From Kribbella solani (GTDB lineage Bacteria; Actinomycetota; Actinomycetes; Propionibacteriales; Kribbellaceae): a DNA stretch of 64,000 nucleotides. Position numbers and translations under genes: made by a program. Below are positions 40,353 to 48,795 of this stretch, in pieces (the first letter of the stretch is position 1; each line of letters starts with the position of its first letter). Below the pieces are notes generated by a model. The model was given only the letters and a program-made list of their open reading frames with translations. It was not told the DNA's origin and ran no database searches. The stretch lies in contig NZ_JACHNF010000001.1 in assembly GCF_014205295.1 (NCBI RefSeq), forward strand, positions 6,882,001 through 6,946,000. Reading direction: 5' to 3'.

Positions 40353-42635
40353 CTACTCCACCGCGCGAGCAGCTGAGATCCGGTGCAGGGCGTACGTACG
40401 CGGGGTATCACTGGTGTCGTCGTACGCGGTCAGCCAGCCATCGGCCACCCGAGCGGGTTCGACGATGCGCTCGGAGGAGTGGCCGTTGTGGTCGACATAG
40501 GCGATCCACGTACGGGTATGGGACTCGGCCGCGTTGGTGAGGACCGCGATGGTTTCGGCGGGCGCGGCGGGTTCGGTGAGTCCCTCGTCGCCAGGCCGTT
40601 CGGCGGCGATCCGGTCGCCCGTACGGACCCTCTCGATCACTGCCTTCACCTGGTCGTCGGTCAGGTCGAACGCGGACTCGTTGAAGTCCCGGCTGGTACG
40701 GCGTCGTGGGGCCGTCCCACGACGCGGCGCGCCGGTCACATGGACCGCACCGTCGAACGTCTCGGCCAGCGGAGCCAGACCGGCGTCCCGCAACCGGCTC
40801 AGCACCATGTCCGGCGGCGACGGTGACACGACCACCGTCGGTGCGAGCCGGCGGAACCTGACCCCGGGCAGGTTCGACGTCAGCAGCTGCGTCACCACGT
40901 TCTCGTCGTCACACCGCAGGTACGTCGAAGCAGTTCCCAACCGCAGTACGCCATGGCGTCGCGCCACGTCGTCCACCAGGTACGTCAGTGGCTGCGGCAC
41001 GGGCGTACGCGAATGCTCTGCCAACCAGGCGTGTAGCTGAGCCGCCGTACGCCCCAGGTCGAACGCACGCCGGACCGAGCTCTCACTGAACCGGTAGACC
41101 CCTGCACCACCATCGGACTCGACATCGGCCATCGCGGACAGCTCATCCTGTACGACACGCACCAACGGCCCAGGAGCTATTGCAGTGAGATCAGCCTGCA
41201 GCAGCACCTCTGACACCGGGTCAGGCATCAGCGGGCTGATCGCCGCAGCCAGCTCATCGACTGTCGGCTCTGACCCGAGTAACGGCTGCGCGTGCTTTGC
41301 CAGCGCGCCAAGCCCGGTCAGCCCGAGCAGCGCCGCTTCGGACACGCTCCACTCGACCAGGTCGTCCCGGAACTGCCCACCGCGCCGCGGCCGATGCCAC
41401 GCCACCCAGGTCACCACAGACTCCGGGGAAGGCGCCGTACCAACAGCTGCCTGGGCCAGCGCCTGCAGCGTGAGCACTCGGATCTCCGGTGCGAGCAGTC
41501 GCTCCAGGTCCGGTGCCAATGCATTGATGAGTCGATCACGTGCAGCCGCAGTACCGCCGCCGCTGTCCCGTCGGCCGATCAGTCCGATCGCTCGGAGCCC
41601 AGAGAACCAGGCATTGACCAGCTGGCCCCAACGATGCGCCAGATCAAGCTCCAGCCAGTCGTCGTACCCACTGGTCGGCAGCCAGAGCTCACCGGTTCCT
41701 ACTTCGACCGCAGCAACCAGACCGGCCGCGTACGCGATCTCCAGTACGGCCGCAGCCGTGTGCTCTTCCGCACCGATCTTCCCGGCCAGGCTGCGCAAGT
41801 CACGGACACCAACGCCACCCGTACGCAGCACAGGCGGCGGCTCCGTACTCAGCTGCTCCAGTGCCCGGTCAACGAGCCGCACCATGTCGAGAGCTGCACC
41901 GGCAGCGGCCCGGTCCGCGATACTTGCCGACACCTTCTTGCCGTCCAGCGGCGGCGGCACTGGCCTTGTCGACGCCAGCACCCGCCCGGCGCGCAGGTGC
42001 AGGCCGATCTGCCGCGGCAGCACAACCGTGTTCGCATCCTTGGGTACGACCAGGCCGCGCGCCAGCAACCGCTCCACTGGCGTACGGGCCGACGCGATCG
42101 TGACTGGACGATCTGCCTTCTCAACGGACCCGGTTGGTGGACCCCAGGTCAGTTTGTCGAGTACTGCACGCGCATCGGGACCAGCGTCCTCGATCAGCTT
42201 GTCCAGATCGCCGAAATGCCGGGTAGTACTCGGTCCGAGACCAGCTGGGGTGGGACCGAGTAGTTCGTGGACCGCGCGGATCAGCCGCAGGTCGTCGTCC
42301 GTACCCCAGATCAGGGCCAGGTCCAGCAGTTCGGCCACTCGTGGTCGCACTACCTCCACTGGCTGGCCGACGCCTTGTGCGAGCGTGTTCAGGTCGACTG
42401 GCTCGGGTAGTGCGGACAGTGACTCGAGTAGGTCGACGCCGAACTCGTCCAGCCGGTTGATGGCGCGGGCGGCGGACGCGTTGCTGGTCGCCCGGGCCGA
42501 CAGCTGGCCGGTGTCCGCGGGGATCGGCAACGCGAGGTCAGGGCGCCGCCGGAGCAGTTCACCGAGCGCGGCGTCGTCCCAGCCCCGTAGCGCCTCAGCG
42601 AGGGTACGGGGGCGGGTCGGCTCGGTCGTGCTCAT
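40353..42635 (-). CDS. Helicase C-terminal-domain protein with WYL-like end
   Basis: 760 residues, like mycobacterial Rv0862c that sits beside the XPB gene. The opening TLAEALRGWDDAALGELLRRR is the typical start of the family; winged-helix repeats follow, then a helicase_C_3 type region (AVHVTGAPRRGTAP area at ~650) and a WYL-like strand pair at the end (TRTWIAYVDHNGHSSERIVE). No Walker A is present, so it is not a helicase by itself. It is probably an accessory subunit for XPB, regulated through the WYL ligand fold (inference). Confidence 0.9.
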   Translation of the reverse strand: MSTTEPTRPRTLAEALRGWDDAALGELLRRRPDLALPIPADTGQLSARATSNASAARAINRLDEFGVDLLESLSALPEPVDLNTLAQGVGQPVEVVRPRVAELLDLALIWGTDDDLRLIRAVHELLGPTPAGLGPSTTRHFGDLDKLIEDAGPDARAVLDKLTWGPPTGSVEKADRPVTIASARTPVERLLARGLVVPKDANTVVLPRQIGLHLRAGRVLASTRPVPPPLDGKKVSASIADRAAAGAALDMVRLVDRALEQLSTEPPPVLRTGGVGVRDLRSLAGKIGAEEHTAAAVLEIAYAAGLVAAVEVGTGELWLPTSGYDDWLELDLAHRWGQLVNAWFSGLRAIGLIGRRDSGGGTAAARDRLINALAPDLERLLAPEIRVLTLQALAQAAVGTAPSPESVVTWVAWHRPRRGGQFRDDLVEWSVSEAALLGLTGLGALAKHAQPLLGSEPTVDELAAAISPLMPDPVSEVLLQADLTAIAPGPLVRVVQDELSAMADVESDGGAGVYRFSESSVRRAFDLGRTAAQLHAWLAEHSRTPVPQPLTYLVDDVARRHGVLRLGTASTYLRCDDENVVTQLLTSNLPGVRFRRLAPTVVVSPSPPDMVLSRLRDAGLAPLAETFDGAVHVTGAPRRGTAPRRRTSRDFNESAFDLTDDQVKAVIERVRTGDRIAAERPGDEGLTEPAAPAETIAVLTNAAESHTRTWIAYVDHNGHSSERIVEPARVADGWLTAYDDTSDTPRTYALHRISAARAVE

Positions 42636-42753
42636 CCTTCCAAAGGTACGGCCCCAGTGGTCCGCACCCCAAGGCTGCCTCCGCCGCTGCCCCCCGCGGT
42701 CGGCACTCCACGGTTGCGCCCGGCAGTCGGCAGCCCGAGGTCGGTGCCTGCTG

Positions 42754-43536
42754 TCACTCGGCTGCGCCGGCGTGGCCGATCTGACGGAAGCCGACACGTT
42801 TGTAGACGGCGGCGACGGCCTCCGACTGCGCGGAGAGCATGACGACCTCGACGCCGTGGTCCAGCGCGTGTTCGACCAGAGTGGAGGTCACGGCCGCGGC
42901 CAGGCCCCGCCGGCGCATTGACGGCAGCGTACCGACGCCGACGATCTCCGACACGGTGTCGACCGGCTGGTGGTTCCCGCTGGCGACGATGCCGTCCGCA
43001 GTGTACGCGGCAGCGCCCACAGACACGCCACGCAGCATCCGGTCGCGCAGCGCCGCCGCCACGTCGTCCGGAACCTCAGTCGCCGCGGCGTCCCGCTCTG
43101 CCGGCCCAGCCGAGCCGACGCCGGTACCAGGCTCACTGAAGGCCAGACCGACCACCGCACGCGCCCGACGCACCTCGTTGTCGTCCGCCGGCAGGATCTC
43201 GCAGCGAGCATCAGCTACTGCCGGCCGGAAGTCCTTGCGCTCCAGCACCAGCAGCGGGTGTTCGACCACTGTCAGTCCAGCACTGATTGCAGCCGGTCCC
43301 AGCGACGGACAGGTCTCCACGACCCACTCGAAGCTCAGTGGGATCTCCAGCTCGGCACACCGCGCCCGTACGCGCTCGATGTCGTCCGGCGCGATCGTGG
43401 CGCCGGAGCCGGGCACTGGCCGCGCGTAGTACGGCCACACGGTCGTACTGCGGAACAGGGTGAACGGTCCGAGCTGTTCGGCAACCGCACCGGACAGTGG
43501 GACGCTGTGAAGGTAACTGTCAACTCTGGTGATCAT
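42754..43536 (-). CDS. GNAT-family N-acetyltransferase
   Basis: 260 residues. The C-terminal half is a GNAT fold with the acetyl-CoA loop GTLPSMRRRGLAAAVTS (consensus Q/RxxGxG/A) and VVMLSAQSEAVAAVYKRVGF as the closing strand/helix. The N-terminal half is a degenerate GNAT-like region with WPYYARPVPG and VVEHPLLVLERKD. Such double-GNAT actinobacterial proteins have unknown substrates. ATG 43536 has only a weak ribosome site. It is divergent from the alpha/beta hydrolase. Confidence 0.88.
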   Translation of the reverse strand: MITRVDSYLHSVPLSGAVAEQLGPFTLFRSTTVWPYYARPVPGSGATIAPDDIERVRARCAELEIPLSFEWVVETCPSLGPAAISAGLTVVEHPLLVLERKDFRPAVADARCEILPADDNEVRRARAVVGLAFSEPGTGVGSAGPAERDAAATEVPDDVAAALRDRMLRGVSVGAAAYTADGIVASGNHQPVDTVSEIVGVGTLPSMRRRGLAAAVTSTLVEHALDHGVEVVMLSAQSEAVAAVYKRVGFRQIGHAGAAE

Positions 43537-43655
43537 CGCGAGGAAGTGAACCACCCGGAGCGGCCGGACGCCAAGGGTTATGTCGAAGTACGTCGATCGG
43601 CTCCGACGTGTCGTACGCCGGCAACAAGAGGCAAACGAGAGCCAAGGAGCGACAG

Positions 43656-44426
43656 ATGGAGAAAGTGACGTCCGCGGACGGTACGGCGATCGCGTACGAC
43701 CGGGTGGGCCACGGCGACCCGGTGATCCTGGTCGGGGGCGCCTTGTGCGACCGGGACTCGAACCGCCCACTGGCCGACGCTTTGGCGAGTCGGTTCGACG
43801 TGATCACGTACGACCGCCGCGGCCGCGGTGACTCCGGCGACACGACGCCGTACGCGGTGGAACGCGAGGTGGACGACCTCAACGCCCTGCTGGCGGTCCT
43901 CGGCGGCACGGCGGCCTTGTACGGGCACTCGTCCGGCGCTGGTTTGGCGGCGATCGCGGCGAGCAGAGGACTGCCGTGCACGAAGATCGCACTGCATGAG
44001 CCGCCGTACGGACCGGATGACGTGGACCCGTCCGACGACGGTGAGCACGTGCTAGAGCTGATCGGCGCCGGTCAGGGTCGCGAGGCGGTCGAGCTCTTCC
44101 TGATGATGACCGGCATGCCGCAAGCAGAAGCACTGGCCATCGCAGCCACGCCCGGGCTGGCCGAGCTGGCACCGACGCTCGCCTACGACTTCGCCGTGAT
44201 GGGCTACGGCCTCAACGGCGGCGGTACGCCGGTGGAGCTGCTCCGCGCGGTCAAGCCGGAGACGCTGGTACTCGCAGGCACCGCGTCCGCGCCGTTCATG
44301 GTCGACGCGGCGCATCGGATCGTGTCGATCCTGCCATCGGCCCAGTACGCCGAACTCGCTGACCAGCACCACGCCGTACCACCGGAGGTGCTCGCTCCGG
44401 TACTGGCGGACTTCCTCAGGCGATGA
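43656..44426 (+). CDS. Alpha/beta hydrolase
   Basis: 256 residues. Fold markers: VILVGGALCDRDSN strand/oxyanion region, YDRRGRGDSGDTTPY, nucleophile elbow YGHSSGAG (Ser) and a C-terminal His in ADQHHAVPPEVLAP; the acidic partner is probably the Asp in FMVDAAHRI. AAGGAGC lies 7 bases before the ATG at 43656, which I prefer to the ATG 48 bases upstream. Substrate unknown; esterase or haloalkane-type functions are both possible. It converges with the metallophosphatase gene after 20 bases. Confidence 0.9.
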   Translation: MEKVTSADGTAIAYDRVGHGDPVILVGGALCDRDSNRPLADALASRFDVITYDRRGRGDSGDTTPYAVEREVDDLNALLAVLGGTAALYGHSSGAGLAAIAASRGLPCTKIALHEPPYGPDDVDPSDDGEHVLELIGAGQGREAVELFLMMTGMPQAEALAIAATPGLAELAPTLAYDFAVMGYGLNGGGTPVELLRAVKPETLVLAGTASAPFMVDAAHRIVSILPSAQYAELADQHHAVPPEVLAPVLADFLRR

Positions 44427-44446
44427 TCTCGAACGTCACGACCAGG

Positions 44447-45256
44447 TCAGCTGTTCGATGGGAGCGCTTCGGTGAGTTCTTCCAGTTCGACCACCAGACA
44501 CGGGCCGCCGTCGAAGGCGCCGCCGTCGATGCCCAGGGCCAGCCCGTCGGCGTACAGGTGTGGGCCGGTCAGGAACTGGGCGTCGATGCCGAGCTGGTCG
44601 GCGACGATGCTGTGGCCGTGCACGATCCGGTGACCGCCCAGGTGCTGCAGCATGATCCGGGCGACCTCCGGGCCGCTCGGTCCGCGGAAGGCGTACCGAG
44701 AGGTCATCCGGCGCCAGATCTCCCACCACACCTCGATGTCGTCGGAGTGCAGCTGGGCGTGAGCCGCGGCGTTGATCTGGTCGCGGGTGTCACCCCACTC
44801 GACGTACTCGGAGGTGTCGGAGTGCATCAGTAGGTTGCCGGCGTCCAGGGCCAGCAGTGGCTGGTCGAGCAGCCACGCCACCTCCTCGTCCGTGAGCAAC
44901 TCCTGGTCCCGGTCCAGGCCGCCGTTCAGCGCCCAGGACCGCTCGAAGCTGCGCAGCGTCAACCCGTCATGCGGTACGAACGTGTCACCGAACTTGTGCA
45001 TCCCGAGCGCGAGGATCTCGTGGTTGCCCAGCAGCATCCGGATCGCGCCCGCCGGTGCTTGCGCGATCAGGCCGCGGACGTAGCGGAGTACGCCGATGCC
45101 GTCCGGGCCACGGTCGAAGAAGTCGCCGAGGAACCACAGCCGGGCGTCCGCACCGGCCCAGTTGCCGTCCGCGTCGGTGAGGCCGGCGGCGTGCAGGGCG
45201 GCGGTCAGTTTGTCCAGGTGGCCGTGGATGTCACTGACCGCGTACACCCGAGTCAT
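44447..45256 (-). CDS. Metallophosphoesterase (calcineurin-like)
   Basis: 269 residues with all dimetal motifs of the PPP/ApaH group: VSDIHGH (6-13 region), FLGDFFDRGPDG, LLGNHE and the late VHGHS. A long insert with WWEIWRRM is between. Such enzymes cleave phosphoproteins or dinucleotide polyphosphates; substrate is not readable here. The start lies one base after the stop of the mntH gene on the same strand, so the two are probably cotranscribed. Mn from MntH could serve as its metal, which is inference. Confidence 0.92.
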   Translation of the reverse strand: MTRVYAVSDIHGHLDKLTAALHAAGLTDADGNWAGADARLWFLGDFFDRGPDGIGVLRYVRGLIAQAPAGAIRMLLGNHEILALGMHKFGDTFVPHDGLTLRSFERSWALNGGLDRDQELLTDEEVAWLLDQPLLALDAGNLLMHSDTSEYVEWGDTRDQINAAAHAQLHSDDIEVWWEIWRRMTSRYAFRGPSGPEVARIMLQHLGGHRIVHGHSIVADQLGIDAQFLTGPHLYADGLALGIDGGAFDGGPCLVVELEELTEALPSNS

Positions 45257-45257
45257 G

Positions 45258-46493
45258 TCAGCCCCGCAGGGTCAGCACGACCAGGACGATGTTCAGGGCC
45301 GTGACGGCGGTGGCTACCAGGCATGCCGCGAGAGTAGTCGCCCGGCGGTTGACAAGGTCGCCCATGACGCGCCGGGATGCGGTCAATCTCACCAACGGCC
45401 ACAGCGCGCACGGGATGCCGAAGCTCAGCACCACCTGCGAAATCACGAGTGCGCGGCTCGGGTCGATGCCAACCGCAAGCACAACCAGCGCCGGTACCAA
45501 TGTGACCAGGCGGCGGACCGCCAGCGGTACGTGGCGCTGCCAGAAGCCGTCCAGGATCACCGAGCCCGCGTACGTACCCACTGAGGAGGAGGCGAAGCCA
45601 CTGGCCAGCAGAGCGAGGGCGAACAGTAGGGCGGGCAGCTGGCCGAGTCGGTCGCCTATTGCCACATGGGCAGCGTCCAGCGAGTCAGCGCCGGTGCCTT
45701 TCAGAGCTGCGGCGGCCAGGACGACCATAGCGAGGTTGACTGCACCGGCCAGCGCCATTGCCACCGCTACGTCGAGCCGGGTGGCCCGTAGTACCCGCGA
45801 CTTGCCGCTGGGGGAGCGGATCGCTTTCCAGTGGCGGTCGGTGACCAGCGCGCCGTGCAGCCAGATCGCGTGTGGCATCACGGTTGCGCCGAGCATGCCG
45901 GCCGCGAGTACGAGGGACTGCGTGCCGTCCAGGTGCGGCACCAGACCGCCGGCGACGCCGCTGGCAGACGGGCTGGCCTTGGCCGTTGATACGACGAAAC
46001 CGATCAGTACTACGGCCAGTAGCCCGATGATCGCCGCCTCGAACGGACGCTGCCCGCGCTTCGACTGGTAGATCAGCAGGCCGAACGACACGAGACCGGT
46101 GATCACACCGCCAAGCAGGAGCGGTACGCCGAACAGGAGGTTCAGTGCGATCGCACCGCCGACCACCTCGGCCAGGTCGGTCGCGATGGCCACCAGCTCG
46201 GCCTGGGCCCACAGCCCGGTCGACGTGGAGCGTTTGAAGTGGTCCCGGCACAGCTGCGGCAGCGTACGCCCGGTGGCGATGCTCGCCTTGGCCGACAGGT
46301 ACTGCACCAGCACGGCCATCAGGTTGGCGCCGACCACCACCCAGCAGAGCAGATAGCCGTACGTGGCGCCCGCTGCGATGTTGGTGGCGAAGTTACCCGG
46401 GTCGACGTACGCGACCGCCGCGACGAAGGCCGGTCCGAGCAACAACAACCCGGACCGGTTCAACTGCCGCTTCAACGGAGCCGGTGCGTACAT
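45258..46493 (-). CDS. mntH: Nramp-type Mn/Fe transporter MntH
   Basis: 411 residues with eleven membrane helices. Both metal-binding breaks are present: YVDPGNFATN in helix 1 (DPGN) and GATVMPHAIW in helix 6 (the usual MPHN/MPH form, here with A instead of N). MntH imports Mn2+ with protons. An odd-centred palindrome TGTGTACTACACA lies 9 bases upstream of the ATG and could bind a metal regulator. It is followed by a metallophosphatase gene. Confidence 0.93.
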   Translation of the reverse strand: MYAPAPLKRQLNRSGLLLLGPAFVAAVAYVDPGNFATNIAAGATYGYLLCWVVVGANLMAVLVQYLSAKASIATGRTLPQLCRDHFKRSTSTGLWAQAELVAIATDLAEVVGGAIALNLLFGVPLLLGGVITGLVSFGLLIYQSKRGQRPFEAAIIGLLAVVLIGFVVSTAKASPSASGVAGGLVPHLDGTQSLVLAAGMLGATVMPHAIWLHGALVTDRHWKAIRSPSGKSRVLRATRLDVAVAMALAGAVNLAMVVLAAAALKGTGADSLDAAHVAIGDRLGQLPALLFALALLASGFASSSVGTYAGSVILDGFWQRHVPLAVRRLVTLVPALVVLAVGIDPSRALVISQVVLSFGIPCALWPLVRLTASRRVMGDLVNRRATTLAACLVATAVTALNIVLVVLTLRG

Positions 46494-46501
46494 GAGAGCA
46501 G

Positions 46502-46514
46502 TGTGTACTACACA
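46502..46514. promoter_or_regulatory. Palindrome upstream of mntH
   Basis: TGTGTACTACACA is a perfect odd-centred dyad in the 22-base gap between the SIMPL stop and mntH start. It would lie at the start of an mntH-specific transcript. DtxR/MntR sites are longer, so the binder is unknown. Confidence 0.5.
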
Positions 46515-46515
46515 G

Positions 46516-47136
46516 CTACGCCCAGGCGAACAGCACCTCGAGCGAAACCTCCACGGTGTGCTCACCGGGGGTGATGTTCAGGCTGGAGTCGTACGCGCCC
46601 TTGCCAAGCGCCGACACCGCCTCCGCCTGCATCGGAAAGCCACGCTGGCTCTCCGCGATCGCGGTCACCGACCCGAGCGAGAAGCCGGCCAACCCGGCCA
46701 ACTGCTCCGCCTTCGCGGTGGCATGCCGGAACGCCAGCTCACGTGCCTGGACCAGCATCGCGCTCTTGTCCTCGATGTCGAACTGCAACCCGTGCAAGGC
46801 CAGGCTGTTGCCCGCAGCACCAACTGCCGCGTTCAGCAACGCGCCGAACCCGGTCAGGTCCTTCGTCTGCACCTGAATCGTGTGCGACGCCCGGTAGGCC
46901 GCGTCCGTACCCGGCTCCCGGTACTCCTGAAACACACTGACCGCACTGGTCTCCAGCTCCCCCTCCCCAACCCCCTGCCCCCGCAGCACCGCAACCACCG
47001 CATCAGTCCGCCCGCCCACGGCAGCCACCGCCGAAGCCACGTCCCCCGCCACCTGCTCCACCCCAAAAGTCACCCGCAAAACATCAGGCAACCCACGAAC
47101 CTGCCCCGACCCGACAACACTCACCCCAGTATCCAT
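46516..47136 (-). CDS. SIMPL-domain (DUF541) protein
   Basis: 206 residues of the SIMPL family: opening VSVVGSGQVRGLPDVLRVTFGVE, central SVFQEYREPGTDAAYRASHTI, then LALHGLQFDIEDKSAMLVQARELAFRHA and the closing EVSLEVLFAW. SIMPL proteins form ring-like oligomers and occur in envelope or oxidative stress contexts, but the function is vague. Unlike many, this one has no signal peptide, so it is cytoplasmic. It lies upstream of mntH by 22 bases. Confidence 0.9.
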   Translation of the reverse strand: MDTGVSVVGSGQVRGLPDVLRVTFGVEQVAGDVASAVAAVGGRTDAVVAVLRGQGVGEGELETSAVSVFQEYREPGTDAAYRASHTIQVQTKDLTGFGALLNAAVGAAGNSLALHGLQFDIEDKSAMLVQARELAFRHATAKAEQLAGLAGFSLGSVTAIAESQRGFPMQAEAVSALGKGAYDSSLNITPGEHTVEVSLEVLFAWA

Positions 47137-47157
47137 AACCGCCAGTCTCGCATCCGC

Positions 47158-48621
47158 TCAGCTGGCTCGGGGGATTATTCGGGCGGGGATGTTGTGGTGG
47201 TGGCAGAGGGAGAGGAGGGCGGTGCCGTCTATTAGTTGGAGGGGTTTGCCGTTGGCGAACTGGTAGCTGGTGGGGCCGAAGCCGGAGGTGGTGATGAGGA
47301 TGCCTTTGGTGGCGCCGGCGTCTACTACGGTGCCGAAGAGGTCGCGGACTGCTGAGGGTGGGACGGTGCGGGTCCACAGCTTGGCCTGGACGACGAACTT
47401 GCCGCCGGTGATCGGGCGGGGGTCGTACGCGACGCAGTCGATGCCGCCGTCGGTGCCGCGGCGGAACAGCTGGGTGTCGAGGCCCATGCGGGTCAGCAGG
47501 TTGTGGACCAGGTGTTCGAAGGACTCGGGGCTCAGGTCGAGTAGGTTCGGCCGGGCGTCGATTTCGCTGATCACGTCGACGGCTTCGATGGTACGTGGAT
47601 CGGTCAGGTCGAACTCGAGTACCGGCTCGACCGGCTGTAGTTCCTCCGGGTGCCGTGACACCTCCGCCGCGAAGTAGTGCCGTACGCACGCCACTGGGTC
47701 GAGTTGGTCCAGTACGAGCGCCTGGTACTGCTCACGTGTCGCCCGCAACGTGATCAGACACGGTCGTACCGTCTGACCCGTGGTGAGGTCCACCGACTCC
47801 ACCATGCCGTTGAAAACCACGGTGTCGACCACTCCGTACTGGTCGCTGCCGAAGACGAGGTGCAACGCCCGCAGCGCCAACTGCGCCACCAGCTGTTGGT
47901 ACAGCCGCCGTAGCTCCAGTGGATCGCGCGGTACGGCAAGCACGGTGTCCAGTGCGCGGTCGTAGCGGTACGACTCCTCCGCCGGCACCACACTGACGTC
48001 CGGTAGGTCCCACTCCACCGCCAGCAACGTCGACTCGGGTACGTACGCGACCTTGCGCCGGCGTGGAAAGTCCAGTGGTTCCGGTACTCGGTCCAGCGCC
48101 TTCGTGAAGTAGCGCGTGACCGCCTCCCGATCGTGGTTCCGCACAGCGCGTTCGTACGCGTCTACCCGTGCATGCTGTTCAGCAGTCGCCTTGTCCAGCC
48201 GGCGTTGGTGTTCCACCTGTTCGCGGAGCGCCCGCGCCACCCGCTCCCGGCGGTTCTCCTCGAACGTCCGGTGCCGTTCGATCGCCTCGGCGAACCGGTC
48301 CTCCGCGTCGGCGAGCCGGCGGGCGAACCGGCGCTCGGCACCCCACCAGCGGAACCGGCCCGGCGGGTGGGGCACGAACGCATCCCAGACCGGTCCGGGA
48401 TGCGCTTCGAGATCGGCCGGCGAAACCGTCGGCGGTGCCCGGCGCGGCGCCCGTTTCAGCGTCTGCAGGTCGGTGCCGTGGACGTCGACGGCGAGCGCGC
48501 CGGCCAGGATGCCGCCCAGGACCCGGACGTGTTCCCGCACCGCAGCGGTTCGCTGTGCCGCGTCCGCGGTGCGCCCGGGCGGACGGTCGCTGCGAGCGTG
48601 ACCTGCCATGGATCGGTCCAT
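47158..48621 (-). CDS. Mrr-type restriction endonuclease-like protein
   Basis: 487 residues. The C-terminal ~120 form an Mrr catalytic fold: LSPESFEHLVHNLLTRMGLD, the metal Asp395 in GGIDCVAYD and the QAK motif (412-414) in FVVQAKLW, then GILITTSGFG. The middle holds a long basic coiled coil (about 95-200, AEQHARVDAYERAVRN region) and a beta-rich segment of unknown type. Mrr enzymes cut methylated DNA; the long N-terminal part may sense damage or partners. No modification methylase is adjacent, so this may be a solo type IV defence enzyme or a repair nuclease. Start 48621 or 48609. Confidence 0.88.
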   Translation of the reverse strand: MDRSMAGHARSDRPPGRTADAAQRTAAVREHVRVLGGILAGALAVDVHGTDLQTLKRAPRRAPPTVSPADLEAHPGPVWDAFVPHPPGRFRWWGAERRFARRLADAEDRFAEAIERHRTFEENRRERVARALREQVEHQRRLDKATAEQHARVDAYERAVRNHDREAVTRYFTKALDRVPEPLDFPRRRKVAYVPESTLLAVEWDLPDVSVVPAEESYRYDRALDTVLAVPRDPLELRRLYQQLVAQLALRALHLVFGSDQYGVVDTVVFNGMVESVDLTTGQTVRPCLITLRATREQYQALVLDQLDPVACVRHYFAAEVSRHPEELQPVEPVLEFDLTDPRTIEAVDVISEIDARPNLLDLSPESFEHLVHNLLTRMGLDTQLFRRGTDGGIDCVAYDPRPITGGKFVVQAKLWTRTVPPSAVRDLFGTVVDAGATKGILITTSGFGPTSYQFANGKPLQLIDGTALLSLCHHHNIPARIIPRAS

Positions 48622-48795
48622 CGCCTCACACCTCTCGACTCCAAGGTAACCGGCCAACCACGCTGCGCGACCGTTGTGACGGAGAGTTGGTAAGGACATT
48701 GCTTGCCGTCCACCCCCTGTTTCCTGCCGCACGTGCAGCTGCAAACGCACCCGACTGCTCTTGCCGCCGGCATCCGGTGGAGTGACGATGAAAAG

